Shown here: positions 1 through 11,881 of the stretch, piece by piece
How positions within the stretch are numbered: position 1 is the stretch's first letter
Layout of the letters: each line of letters starts with the position of its first letter
Source of the DNA: Helicoverpa zea
Taxonomy: Eukaryota; Arthropoda; Insecta; Lepidoptera; Noctuidae
Length of the DNA stretch: 64,000 bases
NCBI RefSeq assembly: GCF_022581195.2
Contig: NC_061466.1
Location: 11,284,001 to 11,348,000, forward strand
Direction of reading: 5' to 3'
The notes under the pieces: generated by a model
The model's database searches: none
What the model was told of the DNA's origin: nothing
What the model saw: the letters and a program-made list of their open reading frames with translations, nothing else
Made by a program: the position numbers and the translations under genes

Positions 1-345
1 CTTGTGTAGTCTGTGAACTTGATATGTCATGCAAACTTAACGTATGACCGAACAACAATGACGTGAACGACTGACAAACCTTTTTCTTTGACGTGGGAAA
101 TCCTGAAACTTTCGCCTGGGGAGAAGCAGAGGTCTCGTTACCGGCTACAACCACCTCGGTGTATCTCCTCGAACGGATTTCGACTCGATCTAAATTCTTG
201 AAATCTAAATTCTTTCTCACACTAGCTAACTGCTGGGCCTTGCTCGAGTCTCACCTTCTGCACGGGGTAGTGAGATATTGACCTACCCCGTGCATCGCAT
301 CAGGACCTTCCATGCGCGTGCTAGCACCTCCCGTCTGATGGTAAA

Positions 346-450
346 CGTCTGACAGCCAATCTTACTTAACATAGGATATCTGGTTGCCTGGGCTACTCTG
401 GGTTGGTTGCTCCATGTAAAACATCAGTAATCAACTGCATCCGGATGACG
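346..450 (+). repeat. Lepidopteran dispersed repeat fragment (SINE-like)
   Basis: The stretch with gtctgacagccaatcttac, then ggttgcctgggctactctgg, resembles a short repeat common in moth genomes. Related pieces occur near 14870-14945 (reverse), 28319-28445 and 55345-55425. The family match is from memory and the ends are not defined. Confidence 0.5.
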
Positions 451-540
451 GCCCGAGAAAACGCTAGGCAAATGGTAACGAGTTAATCATATAGAACAAA
501 CAAATGCAAGGTATGCGGTGTTACTTACAGAAATAAATAA

Positions 541-690
541 TACAACACTAGCTTTTTCCTGCGGTTTCACCCTTGTCCCATGGAAACTTTCTGTACCCGG
601 AGAAAACTTAGCCTATGTCACCCCGCGACCCTACAGCTTCTCAGCAGTGAAATAATTTTTCAAATTGGTTTTGGAGTTTCTGAGCCCTTA
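541..690 (+). repeat. Retroposon 3'-end fragment (RTE-type, decayed)
   Basis: It begins actagctttttcctgcggtt and continues through a degraded form of the same unit seen at 3925-4130. Both resemble a common lepidopteran LINE/SINE tail. No coding sequence remains. Confidence 0.45.
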
Positions 691-1019
691 TACCCTACAA
701 GTAATCAAAAAAAAATGTTTCATCTATAGTATATTAGTAAAGATATAGATAAGATTCTTAAAAATTACATGTGAAATAAATTGGCCAGACAAATATCTAG
801 ACACACGGCAGTGTGTCCGCCAAGTTCGAGCAAAAAAGGCGACACACCGGCCGTGGGTTATATTACACGAACCATTTCGGGCCAAATTCGACCCCCCTGT
901 AACTCAAAATCTATTTTATTTACGCATATCAAATTTCTAGTATCTGTTGAGACCCCCTCACTTATCTAAAATACAAAATTTCATTAATATACCTATTGTA
1001 GGTCTTGAGATATTGACGT

Positions 1020-1345
1020 CAGAAAATCGCTATTTTTACTATACACTCACTGACTGACTCACTCATCAAAAACCTAGACCACTTCCAATGGTCGTATTGA
1101 CTTGAAATTTGGCATGGAGGTAGGTCTTTATGTCAAGGTAAAGGAAAAAATCTGAAAATGGCCAAGTGTGAGTCGGTTTCAAAATAATGAAGGTGTTTTA
1201 TACCCGGTGTAAATTTATACCCCTAAGGAACTAAAACGAACTAAATTTATCTATATTTATATAATATATCTTCGAATGGTACAAAGGTTTGTATTTAGTC
1301 AAAGTAAAGTAAAAATCTGAAAACGGCCAAGTGTGAATCACTTTA
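1020..1345 (+). repeat. Dispersed repeat with internal similarity
   Basis: It contains actcactgactgactcactc followed by two related blocks, gaaaatggccaagtgtgagtc (about 1155) and gaaaacggccaagtgtgaatc (about 1318). The wording is typical of a widespread lepidopteran repeat. Apart from the repeats listed separately, positions 1-1560 hold nothing I recognise. Confidence 0.45.
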
Positions 1346-1566
1346 GAAAATAACGAATGTGTAACTTTGATCCACGAACATAATATATGATAACATGTCA
1401 TGTCAGTCAGTTGGTAAATCTAGTCATAGTTAATCTAGTTCATTTCTTTGTAGGAAACATAGTGCATATTAAAAAATCTAAAAGATAGTATAAATGAGAC
1501 ATTTCTTTAACTAACTTCATCATAAGAAAAAAATAAAATAAACAACCTTACAAAAATAAATGAAAT

Positions 1567-1929
1567 CCCACCCAAAACAAAAATGTGAAAGACTGCCAAG
1601 TTCGATAATATGGGAATGCTTTGCCTATAAAAGAAGTGAGATCTGAATAAGTACCAAGTTCCATACACATACCTCAGTTAAAAATAGTTACTTTTTAATG
1701 ATGATTACTTGGCAAGTTTTAATAGAAAATTAAATACTTGATTCATTGCGTTTAGTAGGTTTATAACAAGGTGTATGAAAACTTGCCAAGTAACATCATA
1801 AAAAGTAACTATTTTTAACTGAGGTATGTGTATGGAACTTGGTACTTATTCAGATCTCACTTCTTTTATAGGCAAAGCATTCCCATATTATCGAACTTGG
1901 CAGTCTTTCACATTTTTGTTTTGGGTGGG
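1567..1929. repeat. Long near-perfect inverted repeat (hairpin)
   Basis: The left arm 1567-1720 (154 nt) is the reverse complement of the right arm 1778-1929 (152 nt), with very few mismatches and a 57-nt AT-rich loop. Each arm contains cctataaaagaagtgag and cgaacttggcagtctttc or its complement. It lies about 600 bp upstream of the first P450 promoter and has no counterpart beside the second copy. It could be a foldback element or an inverted duplication. Short ORFs inside the right arm look fortuitous. Confidence 0.85.
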
Positions 1930-2369
1930 TTATCTTTTACTCAGCTTTCAGGAAGCGACATATATAGTATCGTCACTTTCACGCCAATATTCACCATGTT
2001 TAATCAATATTTAAGCTTATACTACGTACAATATGTTATTTATAAACATAATTATTTAAATGAAATATTCGATTCATATACCTACCAAATAATCAAAACG
2101 TGTTTTAAACCATCAAAAACATCAACCACATCAAAAACCAACCAGTATGTTTTGGTGAAAGAGGAACAAATATCCGGAAATTATGATTTAGGATATCATA
2201 TATGCTTATTATATTAACTATTTAACACTTCAAAGATACTCGTCGATTTTCCTTTTACAGTCTGTTTTATGCCGTCGAATTAAATTAACATAATTCTATT
2301 AAATAGATAGGTATTGTTGCGCAGAAAATAAAACTGCTAGGAATTAGCTTTCTCGTTTCAATAATAAAA
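1930..2369. other. Non-coding upstream region
   Basis: AT-rich sequence between the hairpin and the start of the P450 duplication. No gene or repeat is recognised. Confidence 0.5.
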
Positions 2370-2524
2370 TTCAAGATTCACTCAGACAAAGTCGCGTGCA
2401 ACCTCCTAATTTACACACACAGCAACAAACCCCAATTTCTGTTTCTCAAAAATAACTAATAAGAGCTAATCAGCATTTTTGTCTGCATTCAGTTATCGGC
2501 GCGATGATAAAGGAATAATACTGG

Positions 2525-2561
2525 TATATATACTTAACTGCCCATGAGTATTCATCTCAGT
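2525..2561 (+). promoter_or_regulatory. TATA box and initiator of P450 copy 1
   Basis: TATATATA at 2525-2532 is followed 32 bp later by the arthropod initiator TCAGT (2557-2561). The ATG used by the gene is at 2585, giving a 5' leader of under 30 nt. An earlier ATG at 2544 lies upstream of the initiator and hits a stop after 12 codons. Both elements and their spacing are kept in copy 2. Confidence 0.75.
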
Positions 2562-2584
2562 GTAACGCAGTGTCAGTACTGATC

Positions 2585-5500
2585 ATGATTGTAATACTAC
2601 TGTTAACAGTGACGGCTTGCCTCAGTGTGTGGCTGGTCACTAAATGGAGACGGGTTAGGAGGTACTGGCTTGAGAGGGGAGTTCCTCACTACCCTCCCCA
2701 TCCCGTTTTGGGGAGCCTCACCTTTTTGCAGAGGGAAAATCCTGTGAGTAGCTCTTTAGTGTTAAAAAAAAATATTAAGAAAACAATATTCATGAAAATC
2801 GGGTATAAACGATATTAAATAATTTCAAAACATATTAGATAAAATAATAAAATCAGAAATAAATTAAAAATAAGTACCTATTCTTTGTAATTTTTGTGTT
2901 AAAAATTAAACCCCGCAAAGTTGGGGTTGCTAAAAAACAGCCTCATCTAGGCTTTCGAGAATATATACAATAAAACTTAGTAATATCAGTGACAAAAATA
3001 ATAAAAACAAATAAAATTCAACAACATTTCCAAAGTTATGTCCATTTTATGAATTCTGAAAGTTTTCACCGCAATAATCATAAGCAAAATAAAAGATCCA
3101 CAAACGAGTTTTTCTTCGAAAATTCCAAAAACTGAAGCAGTGAAAATAAAATTCAAATAACACCGCGAACCCCCGGGGTAAAACTACTATTTTTAGCAAA
3201 AACTTTCTGCTCTGTTATTTTTACAAAATATCTACGGCGCAGTATTTTCGTGATACTCCGTATAAAAACAAGTGAGTTTGTTCGCACGACCCGAACCTTA
3301 CCGACTGAATATTTTGATATAAAACCAATTATTTTTGTTGTTTCCTTTAAAAATGAAACTAATGTAAACAGCGTTGTTTGTTTGAAAAAAACACCTCAGC
3401 GACATTAATGTTCTTTGTTGTATTATCTGCGAATATTTCGTCACGCAAAATCGCGAAATGGATTTTTCAACGCGAGCTTTACCCAAAGTCAGATTCAAAA
3501 TATAGCAAACCATTCATTCAGTAATTGTAGTATGAAAACTATCACAAACATTCTGACCTTGACATATGAATTCTTAAAAACTGTAATTTTATAAGTTCTA
3601 CATACACAGGTAACATACACATTATAATGGCTTAAAGCTGCGAACAAGTGTGAACCCCTTTAGTGCACAGCAACATTAGGCATTTAATGCCAGAACATAA
3701 TAATATTAGTAGGATGTAATGTAATGTATTAGTCGATCGATCTTAAAATGACTCATTAGGTTTATACATATGTAGGTATTTATAATTAATTACGTTTTAT
3801 AATAAGTGACATAAAGAGCATGCAATACTGATTTTATTTACGTATTAGAATAGTAATTTACATCTTTACATACATTTTAAAACGTGAGTACCTATCTATA
3901 TGGCCTTCTGCGCATTTTATATTAGAACTAGCTTCTGCCAGCGGTTTCACCCGCATCCCGTGGGAACTACTTCCCGTACCGGGATAAAAAGCCTATAGCC
4001 TTCCTCGATAAATGGGCTATCTAACACTGAAAGAAATTTTCAAATCGGACCAGTAGTTCCTGAGATTAGCGCGTTCAAACAAACAAACAAACAAACTCTT
4101 CAGCTTTATAATATTAGTATAGATTACTCTGTTACGTGTCTGTTACACCGTAATTAGATTTTTATGTTTTAGTTAAGGACTAAGTAGGCTACTGTTTATA
4201 GAAACCAGAGTAATATCCTCTGAAGTCAATCCCTATGCATGCGTAAAAATTTCGCAACAAAAAAATGCAAGCGACTAGACATCAGTTTTAAGTCAACAAA
4301 AATTACGCTTTTTGTTCTATAAATATTTTTTTAGACAATGGAATAGCTAATAATATTACGACGGTAAAAAGGCAAAAGGGGTCAAGCGCCACATTTTGCG
4401 ATTTTAACTTTTTTATTGACCCCAACTCCACTATTTTTTCTCTTTCGAATGGTCGTAATATCGTTTTCCTAGCATGAAAAAAAGTCACTTGCACCAAAGA
4501 ATTATTTGTACTGAAGTGCCAAATCGATACTTGCCAAAAGTGCTCAAGCGACACCAACTTTACCTTGCTTGGTTGAAGGACCATTTTGTGTATGCCGTTG
4601 TTACGCCTTGTCATTTGGCATAATTTTAAAAACAATATTAGAAGTAAATATGTCGTTTGTATCCATTTTTCTTTTATTTGTTTAATAACTATAACGTCGC
4701 TTACACCAATAGTAAAAATTGGCAATTAAACATAATTGGCGCTTGGCCCCTTTCTTAAATAATTTTATTTTCATTACGTTGCATTTGATCCACACAACAC
4801 GCGCCAGCGCCTGGAGCTTAGGCCAAAATCTAAATATTCCAACATTAAAAATTGGTGCTTGACCCCTCGCGAAAGGGATAAACATGGTTAAAACCTGGGG
4901 TCAAGCGACATCTATCTTTGAAACTATTGATCTCAGGCTTATTTTAATGTAAAATTATTAAAGAACATTGTATTTTAGTAAACTTTTCTGAAGATTGTGA
5001 TGTGATTCAATAAAGCAATAAAGAGATATTATTTTTTAAAACTTTCTTTTTACTCTCCTGAACAATATGATCTGTGGTGCTTGACCCCTTTTGCCTTTTA
5101 CCCGTCGATCCGACAATATTTTATTTTCTATAATTTCCCAGTCACTATGGATGCGCAAACTATACAAGGACTTCGCGGCGCCCTACGTGGGCATCTGGCT
5201 GTTCTGGCGTCCGGCGCTGGTCATCAACAGCCCCGACATCGCCAAGAGAGTGCTCGTCAAAGACGCTGATGTCTTCAGGAACCGGTTCCTCAGCTCCGGC
5301 AAGACTGACCCCATTGGAGCACTTAATATCTTTACAGTTAATGTAAGTACGAGCGAAAAGCAAATGGTACAGTTCGCGTCAAATAAATTAGCCCTCCAGT
5401 GTTAAAGTAGTAGAGATTTGTTCATCCATTTTTGAATATATAGTGCTTTCGAGTTGCTAACTTCGGGGCGGCAATGATTTTTGACGAAAACAGAGAGATA

Positions 5501-8500
5501 AAGATATGTAATCACATTTTAACAGGCAAAAAATGTGACAGGATCCACTATGGAGCTCCTTGAGGAGACGTCTGACATCAGTGTTCACGGCTGCCAAGTT
5601 GAGGAGTCTCAACGGCATCACGGTCAGCAAGACCAAGAATCTCCTGAACCGTATTGATATAGAAATACAGAAATCTGAACCTATAGACCTAAGGGTGAGT
5701 AGGTATTCTGTTAATAGCCTGAAAGTCATATAACTCAAATATTTTCATGCACATTTATCACTTCTGCAAATTGCTCCTTTTAGTTAAGCGCTTAGTTTTC
5801 ACAAAGTTGCTTCGCGTGTTTACTGTTTTGTCATCACTAGCTAGTAGTCAAACAAGTATGAAAATATTAACTGACCATTTAAACCAGACAAAAATGTCGT
5901 TCCAAATGGAATATTAATAACATACATATTCTTCGCAGGAAATCTTCACTGATTATACAACAGACGTTATTGGAGAATCAGCATTTGGTGTGACGAGCAA
6001 CTCACTGGTTGATGGAGACAGCATTATGAGGAAGGTCACCAGGGAATTCGGGAGCTTCGACCTTCACAGAGGACTGTCCTGGTCAAGCATATTCTTCTTC
6101 CCAGAACTAGTTGATATATTCAGGTTAGTAGATTCATCCTTCTAAAAATTAATTGAAGCGAGTTTCGGAGTTTGTTTATGAAATGGTTAAGAATATAAGT
6201 ACGGAGTTAGGTGTCGCTGGTTAGATGGCCATAAGCTTTCAAACTGAGTGTCCTAGTTCCTTCGATATGGAGAATCAACTAGTAAGTTTATAAAAAAAAT
6301 GTTTAAAAAATTATTCTGTATTGTCACAAGGTTGTCCTGATATAAAGTTACATTTGTAATATCAAATCCGTTCCCAACTTTTTCCTCCTCTAACTTTAGC
6401 AAAAAGCGGATGGCAAAATATTGTTTTTTCATTTCTCTTTTATCATAAACCCTTTATGTTCTTTCCAGATTTTCGTTTTTCCCTAAGGACACGATGGAGG
6501 TACTGCGGAAAATATTCCGTAGTGTTATCGCTCAGAGGGGGGGCTATGAGAAGGAGGTCAAAGATGCAAGGGACCTGTTGGATGCTCTGCTGAAGATCAA
6601 ACAAGAAGCTGCTAAAGAAGATGAAGGTATTTTAGGCATTTTGACAATAGAATATCAGTATCTTTCATTTGTTTTCGTCAGTCAAGATCTTCATTTAGCC
6701 AAAAATCATGCTATTCTGAGCATTTTTCAAAGTATTTACCTTCTTTCTAGAAATAAACGAAGATTTACTTCTGGCGCAAGCAGCTATCTTTTTACTTGGA
6801 GGCTTTGACACGTCAGGTGGAGCACTGACTTGGACTATCTACGAGTTAGCTTGGAACCCGCAGTACCAGGTAATGGTTACACCAAATACATACGAGTATG
6901 TACAGCCACGGTACTAAAATAGCAGGGGGCAAACAAACATCGTCCTGCCCCAACGACCACCTATCTGTGGTGCACTCTGATGAAAAATGGACGAGGCTAA
7001 AAATACAAGGTGTTGATTTGCATCTGTGCTATATTTTAGGAGGTTGACATAAAATACGTAAATATTGATTGGAATTACAGTAAACCGGAAATATTTAACA
7101 TGTTGCGTACTTTTTGCCACCAACTCGCATGCAGTATGGACAAATCTTGAGGAAGACCTTTGTCCAGCAGTAGACGATTTTTGACTGTGACGACGACTAA
7201 ACTAGATTTAATTTCCAGGAAAAACTTTATCAAGATGTCTTGGAGACAAAAAGAAGGATTGGAGACCGCAACTTTGATTCAGCTATCCTGTCTGAAGTTC
7301 CCTACCTTGACTGTGTTCTAAAAGGTAAGATTACAAAAAACATTATAAAAGTATGAAAATACCTGGGGACCTAAAGTTACCACAAGATATCGCGTAAAGT
7401 AAAATTCTATTTCTATTTAGGCCCATACGAAATGAAAGCGAAGCAGAGGGATCTAATTTTTAAACAAATTTTTAACAAAAGAAATTTTTAAACAAAGTCT
7501 AATCTGTTCGTTGAGTCTGCGTTACAGAACCTATACGTTATATATTCATTGTACTCTTTGCCTGGCAACGCAATTATTATCTCCATATCGTCACATTTTC
7601 ATTTTTTAGTGCAGCTACATTTATCTATCTTACCCTTTTGCAATGAACCAGAAAATTAAAAACATTATATTCCAGTACAATTATAAGACAGCTACAAAGC
7701 TCCCGAGATAATTATAGTTCTCTATCTAATATTTATTTATACAACGCAAATCATTATATTATTCTATGTAAATATAAGTATGCAATACAGTTTACTTGAC
7801 TCATTAGTTAGTATACTATTAACAATAGTTACTTGTTGTATCACGTTTATTTAAATAGCTACAATATGTATAAGAAACATTACCATATTAACATCCAATG
7901 TTATCAATTAGCATACTTACTTGTAGAGTGCTATGTAAAATACTAGATGTATGATTCCCAAAAGCTTTGTTTCCAATCCCAATGGGGAACATGTTTTGCT
8001 TCTCATTTTCACCAATTCCACTATTCGGGTATACTTACCAAATTACAATTAACAAAAAAATAACACATAAGCTATTTTTCCCTCAGTATGCGATTAAAAC
8101 CGCGGACGAAAGCTAATATGACATAAAATGTGATTTCCTTATTTTGGATCTCCAATGTATGATATACACCTCACATAGCAAACAAGATTAGACTAGACCT
8201 ATCCTTTTCTTACAGAAACCCTAAGAATCTTCCCTCCAATGGGCTGGTTGGACCGCATAGCTTCCAAGGACTTCAAAATCGACGACAACTTGACGATCCC
8301 TGCTGGCACCACGGTCTACGTAAACGGGGTCAGCATGCAGATGGACCCTCAGTACTTCCCGGAGCCAGAGGTGTACAACCCTGACAGGTTCCTGCCAGAC
8401 AATGAGAGGGATATCACCCCTTACTCGTATATGCCGTTTGGAGAAGGACCTAGAAGTTGTATAGGTAAGAAGTAGTAAAAAAAATTATGGTAGACATAAG

Positions 8501-8972
8501 AGTGTCCTTGATTACACCATTTATTCGGGCCATTCAATTCAATTACATAGTAAAAAAGAAATAACACCGCCAGAGTTTGCTTTTATCGAAAAACTGAGTC
8601 TTTTGCCCAGGAAAGAACTATGTATGTACCCACCCCCTTTTACTGAGCCTTAAACCTGCGCTTTTTATTAAACAAATATGAGATTTTTAAGAGACAAGTC
8701 AGCTAAGAGTTATCAGTGAGTGCTAAGTACTCAAAAATAAATCTTATCTGTCAAGCTTTAAAGTATGAATTCCTCTGTTTGCAGGAATGCGTTTCGCCTT
8801 CCAGACTCTTCGCCTGGGTCTAGCAGAAATCTTACTGAAATACGAAGTAAGGGCGCTGCCTAACACTCCGAAACCTACCGAATGTCAAGTGGAGAAGAAT
8901 GGATTGTTCTTCATGCCCTCCGAAAAACTGTCCGTAGAATTTGTGAAAAGGGACAACGAATTTGTATCGTAA
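2585..8972 (+). CDS. Cytochrome P450, CYP3 clan (CYP6/CYP9-like), copy 1
   Basis: Intact nine-exon gene for 505 aa: 2585-2743, 5142-5342, 5542-5694, 5939-6123, 6469-6626, 6751-6869, 7219-7324, 8216-8464, 8785-8972. All introns are GT-AG and the phases agree. The product is a heme monooxygenase anchored in the ER by a hydrophobic N-terminus (residues 1-19), followed by a basic stretch and a proline-rich hinge (PHYPPHP). Visible motifs are helix C WSSLR (124-128), helix I GGFDTS (302-307), helix K ETLR (361-364), PDRF (416-419) and heme loop FGEGPRSCIG with Cys442 as axial ligand. Length is normal for the family. The many introns differ from the usual one-intron CYP6 genes, so the subfamily is left open. 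Such enzymes often act on plant toxins or insecticides, but the substrate cannot be read from sequence. The start is the first ATG after the initiator that opens this frame. Confidence 0.93.
3925..4130 (+). repeat. RTE-type retroposon 3' end in intron 1 of copy 1
   Basis: It runs from agaactagcttctgccagcgg to ataatattagtatagat, the familiar 3' tail of a lepidopteran RTE-like element. The matching site in copy 2 (around 15545) lacks it, so it arrived after the duplication or was lost from copy 2. Confidence 0.6.
4361..5103. mobile_element. Non-autonomous TIR element with GGGGTCAAG repeats, intron 1 of copy 1
   Basis: The left end reads cgacggtaaaaaggcaaaag and continues gggtcaagcgccac. The right end is nearly its inverse, gtggtgcttgaccccttttg followed by ccttttacccgtcg. 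Variants of GGGGTCAAGCG or its complement recur inside (about 4541, 4735, 4855, 4897). The equivalent place in copy 2 lacks it. I could not fix a target-site duplication. The short ORFs inside look meaningless and no transposase is present. Confidence 0.7.
7095..7200 (+). repeat. LINE/SINE 3'-end fragment in intron 6 of copy 1
   Basis: Contains ggaagacctttgtccagcag then tagacg, a decayed form of the lepidopteran tail with CCTTTGTCCAGCAGTGGACG. It is short and non-coding. Confidence 0.5.
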
Positions 8973-9054
8973 TTGTATAATTTTAAATGATAATGTAAAT
9001 AATTTCTTTTTATAAGAATTTTTAAGATTAATTACATAAGTATAGTTTTTCACT

Positions 9055-9060
9055 AATAAA
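9055..9060 (+). terminator. Polyadenylation signal of P450 copy 1
   Basis: AATAAA lies 83 nt after the stop codon. The corresponding signal of copy 2 is at 11883-11888 on the minus strand. Similarity between the arms ends just past these signals. Confidence 0.7.
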
Positions 9061-9062
9061 CT

Positions 9063-11881
9063 GGATTGTTAATCGTTATTAAATTGTTTTATTTTTCATG
9101 AGTTGACAGACAATATCCCAGATAATTTCTGTTATAAACTAAGTATTTTTCATGTAAATAACACTGCTTATTAACGATAGACCAATGAAGGATCTTATAA
9201 CACATAGGTACAAAGACGCTAGCTAATCTACTGAAAGTCCTTGAGCGCTACACCCTTTGATAAAAAAAAACCTCAATAACATTTTCAGGGCTTCGTCGCG
9301 TTATCGACAATCTGCTAGCGCCACATTTCCCACCCCTACAGATTAACACCCTACCAGTTTATATATCATTACTGGCTATCGATGTCGCCACCAATTCTCA
9401 TTAACGATAGTGCTGCGATCGTTACGATAACCGTTATTTATAGCCGTTATTTCAAAGGGTTATTTTTTCCGTTCAGTTGTTGAAGATTTTTTTGGGTGTT
9501 TTTTTTTTTTGTGGTTGTTGATAATCGCGGGTGGAATTTAATGGCAGATGTGGTCGCAGTTCTGTAATTTTCATGTTGACTTGAACCCTTTTCTGACACT
9601 GAAAGGAAATCAATATAAACTTAATAAATTATAACAATGAAGCATTCTGTTTCAATAAAACAATAATTAAAATACCACAAACCTATTCGTAGTTATGCAC
9701 AAATTCTTCGTAACAAAAACTTTCATCGAACTAGAGATGCCAACAGAGCCTCAAGAATATCGAAAAAATAACGTTAAAATACGGTTATTAGTGTCCCATG
9801 CCTAACATAGCCATTATAGCTTAATCGTTAAGATAAAGGGATAGCTTCTTTTTATGATCCCTCACGGTTTTACGACTTAAGAATAGTGTTCACTTACGGA
9901 CTTTGTAACACAATGTTACAGCACGAAAACTACCTCAAATCTTCAATGTTGTGTTGATTGAAGCGGTAGAACTACATAACACCACCCTTTCTTATAAATA
10001 TAATTTCTCAATGAAGTTTAATAAATATTCAAAACTGTATTTGCTGCTTATTGGTGTATGATTTGCTGGTAAGAAATTTTTTTATAATCTTCTCAGCATA
10101 ACATACTTTTGCACAGCATTATATGACACTCTATAACCCACCATCAATAAAAATTTCCTTTTTTTCGTTATTAGGTGCATGTTACTAAAAAAATTAATAT
10201 TATACCTATAGATCCACGCATCATCCTATCACATTTCGTTGTGTGTTCTCGCCTTAGATAATCATCCCCTTACAATCTATTAACGTAAAGTCAGGACCCT
10301 ATATTCTATGTAGTTATTGATAACTAACGCGTTCTTTAATAACGTGTATCTTTGGGATTATTATAACATTATATACTTATCTAATAAATGTGTCAGTAGG
10401 ACGGGAAGACGGCAAAAAAATAAGTAAATATAATTTGGAACACACGATTTTCCGATTTTGGATGGTTTGGAAAGATTTTATTCAAATGTAAAGCAGCTTT
10501 AACAGAATATAGAAAAAAACTTCCACAAGCTAGCTTATCTTTAGTAGATAATCGGTTTACTGTGGATTTTTATAAACTATCTATTGTTTTCAGATCTGTT
10601 CTTTGGTAAGGAAATCAATAGATACCTACATCTTTTCTTTATGTAAACTTTATAAAATACACGTCAGTAGGTACATACGAGTATATTAAGACACACTTCC
10701 TGAAGCCGACTATAATCTCAAAATAACTAACAAGAAAATTCAACCAAATCACCATGCAACCTTTCTTCAAGCAGGTAGACCAAGATCCGCTAATCACCGA
10801 AGACTGCCAGGGATTACTGACTAATTGCCAATCACTACTCCCCGCTTGGTCCCTGCCACCTTCCCTGAGAGAACTCCCCACTTGGTCCCTGCCACCTCCC
10901 TTAAGAGAATTTGAGGGCAGTCAAACTTCTGTAGGTGTAATTTGACCAATTAACTTCGGGATATTGTGATGCATTATTTAAGAGGGAAAGTGTCAAGAAC
11001 GTTGAGATTTGGTGGTTTTGATCGATTTTGGGTCATGTTTCTTTGTCTGTAATATGTATTGATTTATATCCTTTTTCTTTTTGGTACTTACAGTTTTCTT
11101 GCGTTTGAGTAGTGTTGAGGTCTACGTATCAGCCAGAAATTTTATTGGGTCTCAGCTTATTACATTAAAAATACAATTTTGTTTGAAATTATACGAATAC
11201 AAAATATGTAGTAAGTTTGCAATAAGCTCTGACTTATAGCTGTGAAAATCCTGAAAATTAGTATAACGTTTATTGGTTTATTTATTGATTAGACTAATAT
11301 TTAAGGGTTTACAATATTATAATCCTAAAGATTTTCGCAAGAACTAAACATAAACCCTTAAATAAATTCGTACACCAACAATAAGAAACGCGCTCATATT
11401 TCACTGTGAATAATAAAACAGTAGGTAAGTAGGATAAATTCAAGAAAACAATTTTGAAATCCCAAGACACGAGCTTTAGTGGGACGTTAGTAAAAAAATC
11501 CTCTTACTGGTAATCTGACGTGTAACGAAACGTCCCGGGCGAAACGTTTTTGCATTCCAACGAAAAATATTCAGATGTAGGTTAAATATTTTTATGGGCC
11601 TTTTTTATAGGGAAACTGTTGTTTGTTTTAGGGTTAAAAAGAGGTGAATCAATAGAGGTTTGTATGTATGTATGTGATAGCTATTATAAAAATAATGAAT
11701 GACCGTTAGGACTAGAGAGCTTCTTTCATTCCAACCCTATCATGTGATATATCGTTGAATAGGTATTTGAAATAAATAAGGGTTTACCAATATAATTTTT
11801 CAATAACATGAATATTTTCGGAAATAATGGCTCCTAAAGTTGAAAACCATATGTTACCCTACCCCCGTCTAACTTTTACCC
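9063..11881. other. Spacer between the two convergent P450 copies
   Basis: About 2.8 kb of AT-rich DNA. Two 36-bp units containing cttggtccctgccacct are repeated in tandem near 10840-10910. No gene, RNA or known mobile element is recognised. Short ORFs here have no protein-like features. Confidence 0.55.

Larger units (their letters stand above)
2370..9062 (+). repeat. Left arm of inverted gene-length duplication
   Basis: The sequence from about 190 bp upstream of the TATA box to the AATAAA signal is repeated in reverse orientation at about 11882-18155. Similarity covers promoter, exons, splice sites and much of the introns, and fades outside these limits on both sides. The duplicated unit is therefore roughly one gene with its core promoter and polyadenylation signal. 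Length differences between the arms come mostly from transposon insertions and intron deletions. Confidence 0.85.

Noticed and set aside
2570..2584. GTG start for P450 copy 1 (and the matching one in copy 2)
   Set aside because: Nuclear genes start at ATG. The ATG at 2585 gives a normal anchor and lies just after the initiator, while 2570 is only an upstream in-frame GTG.
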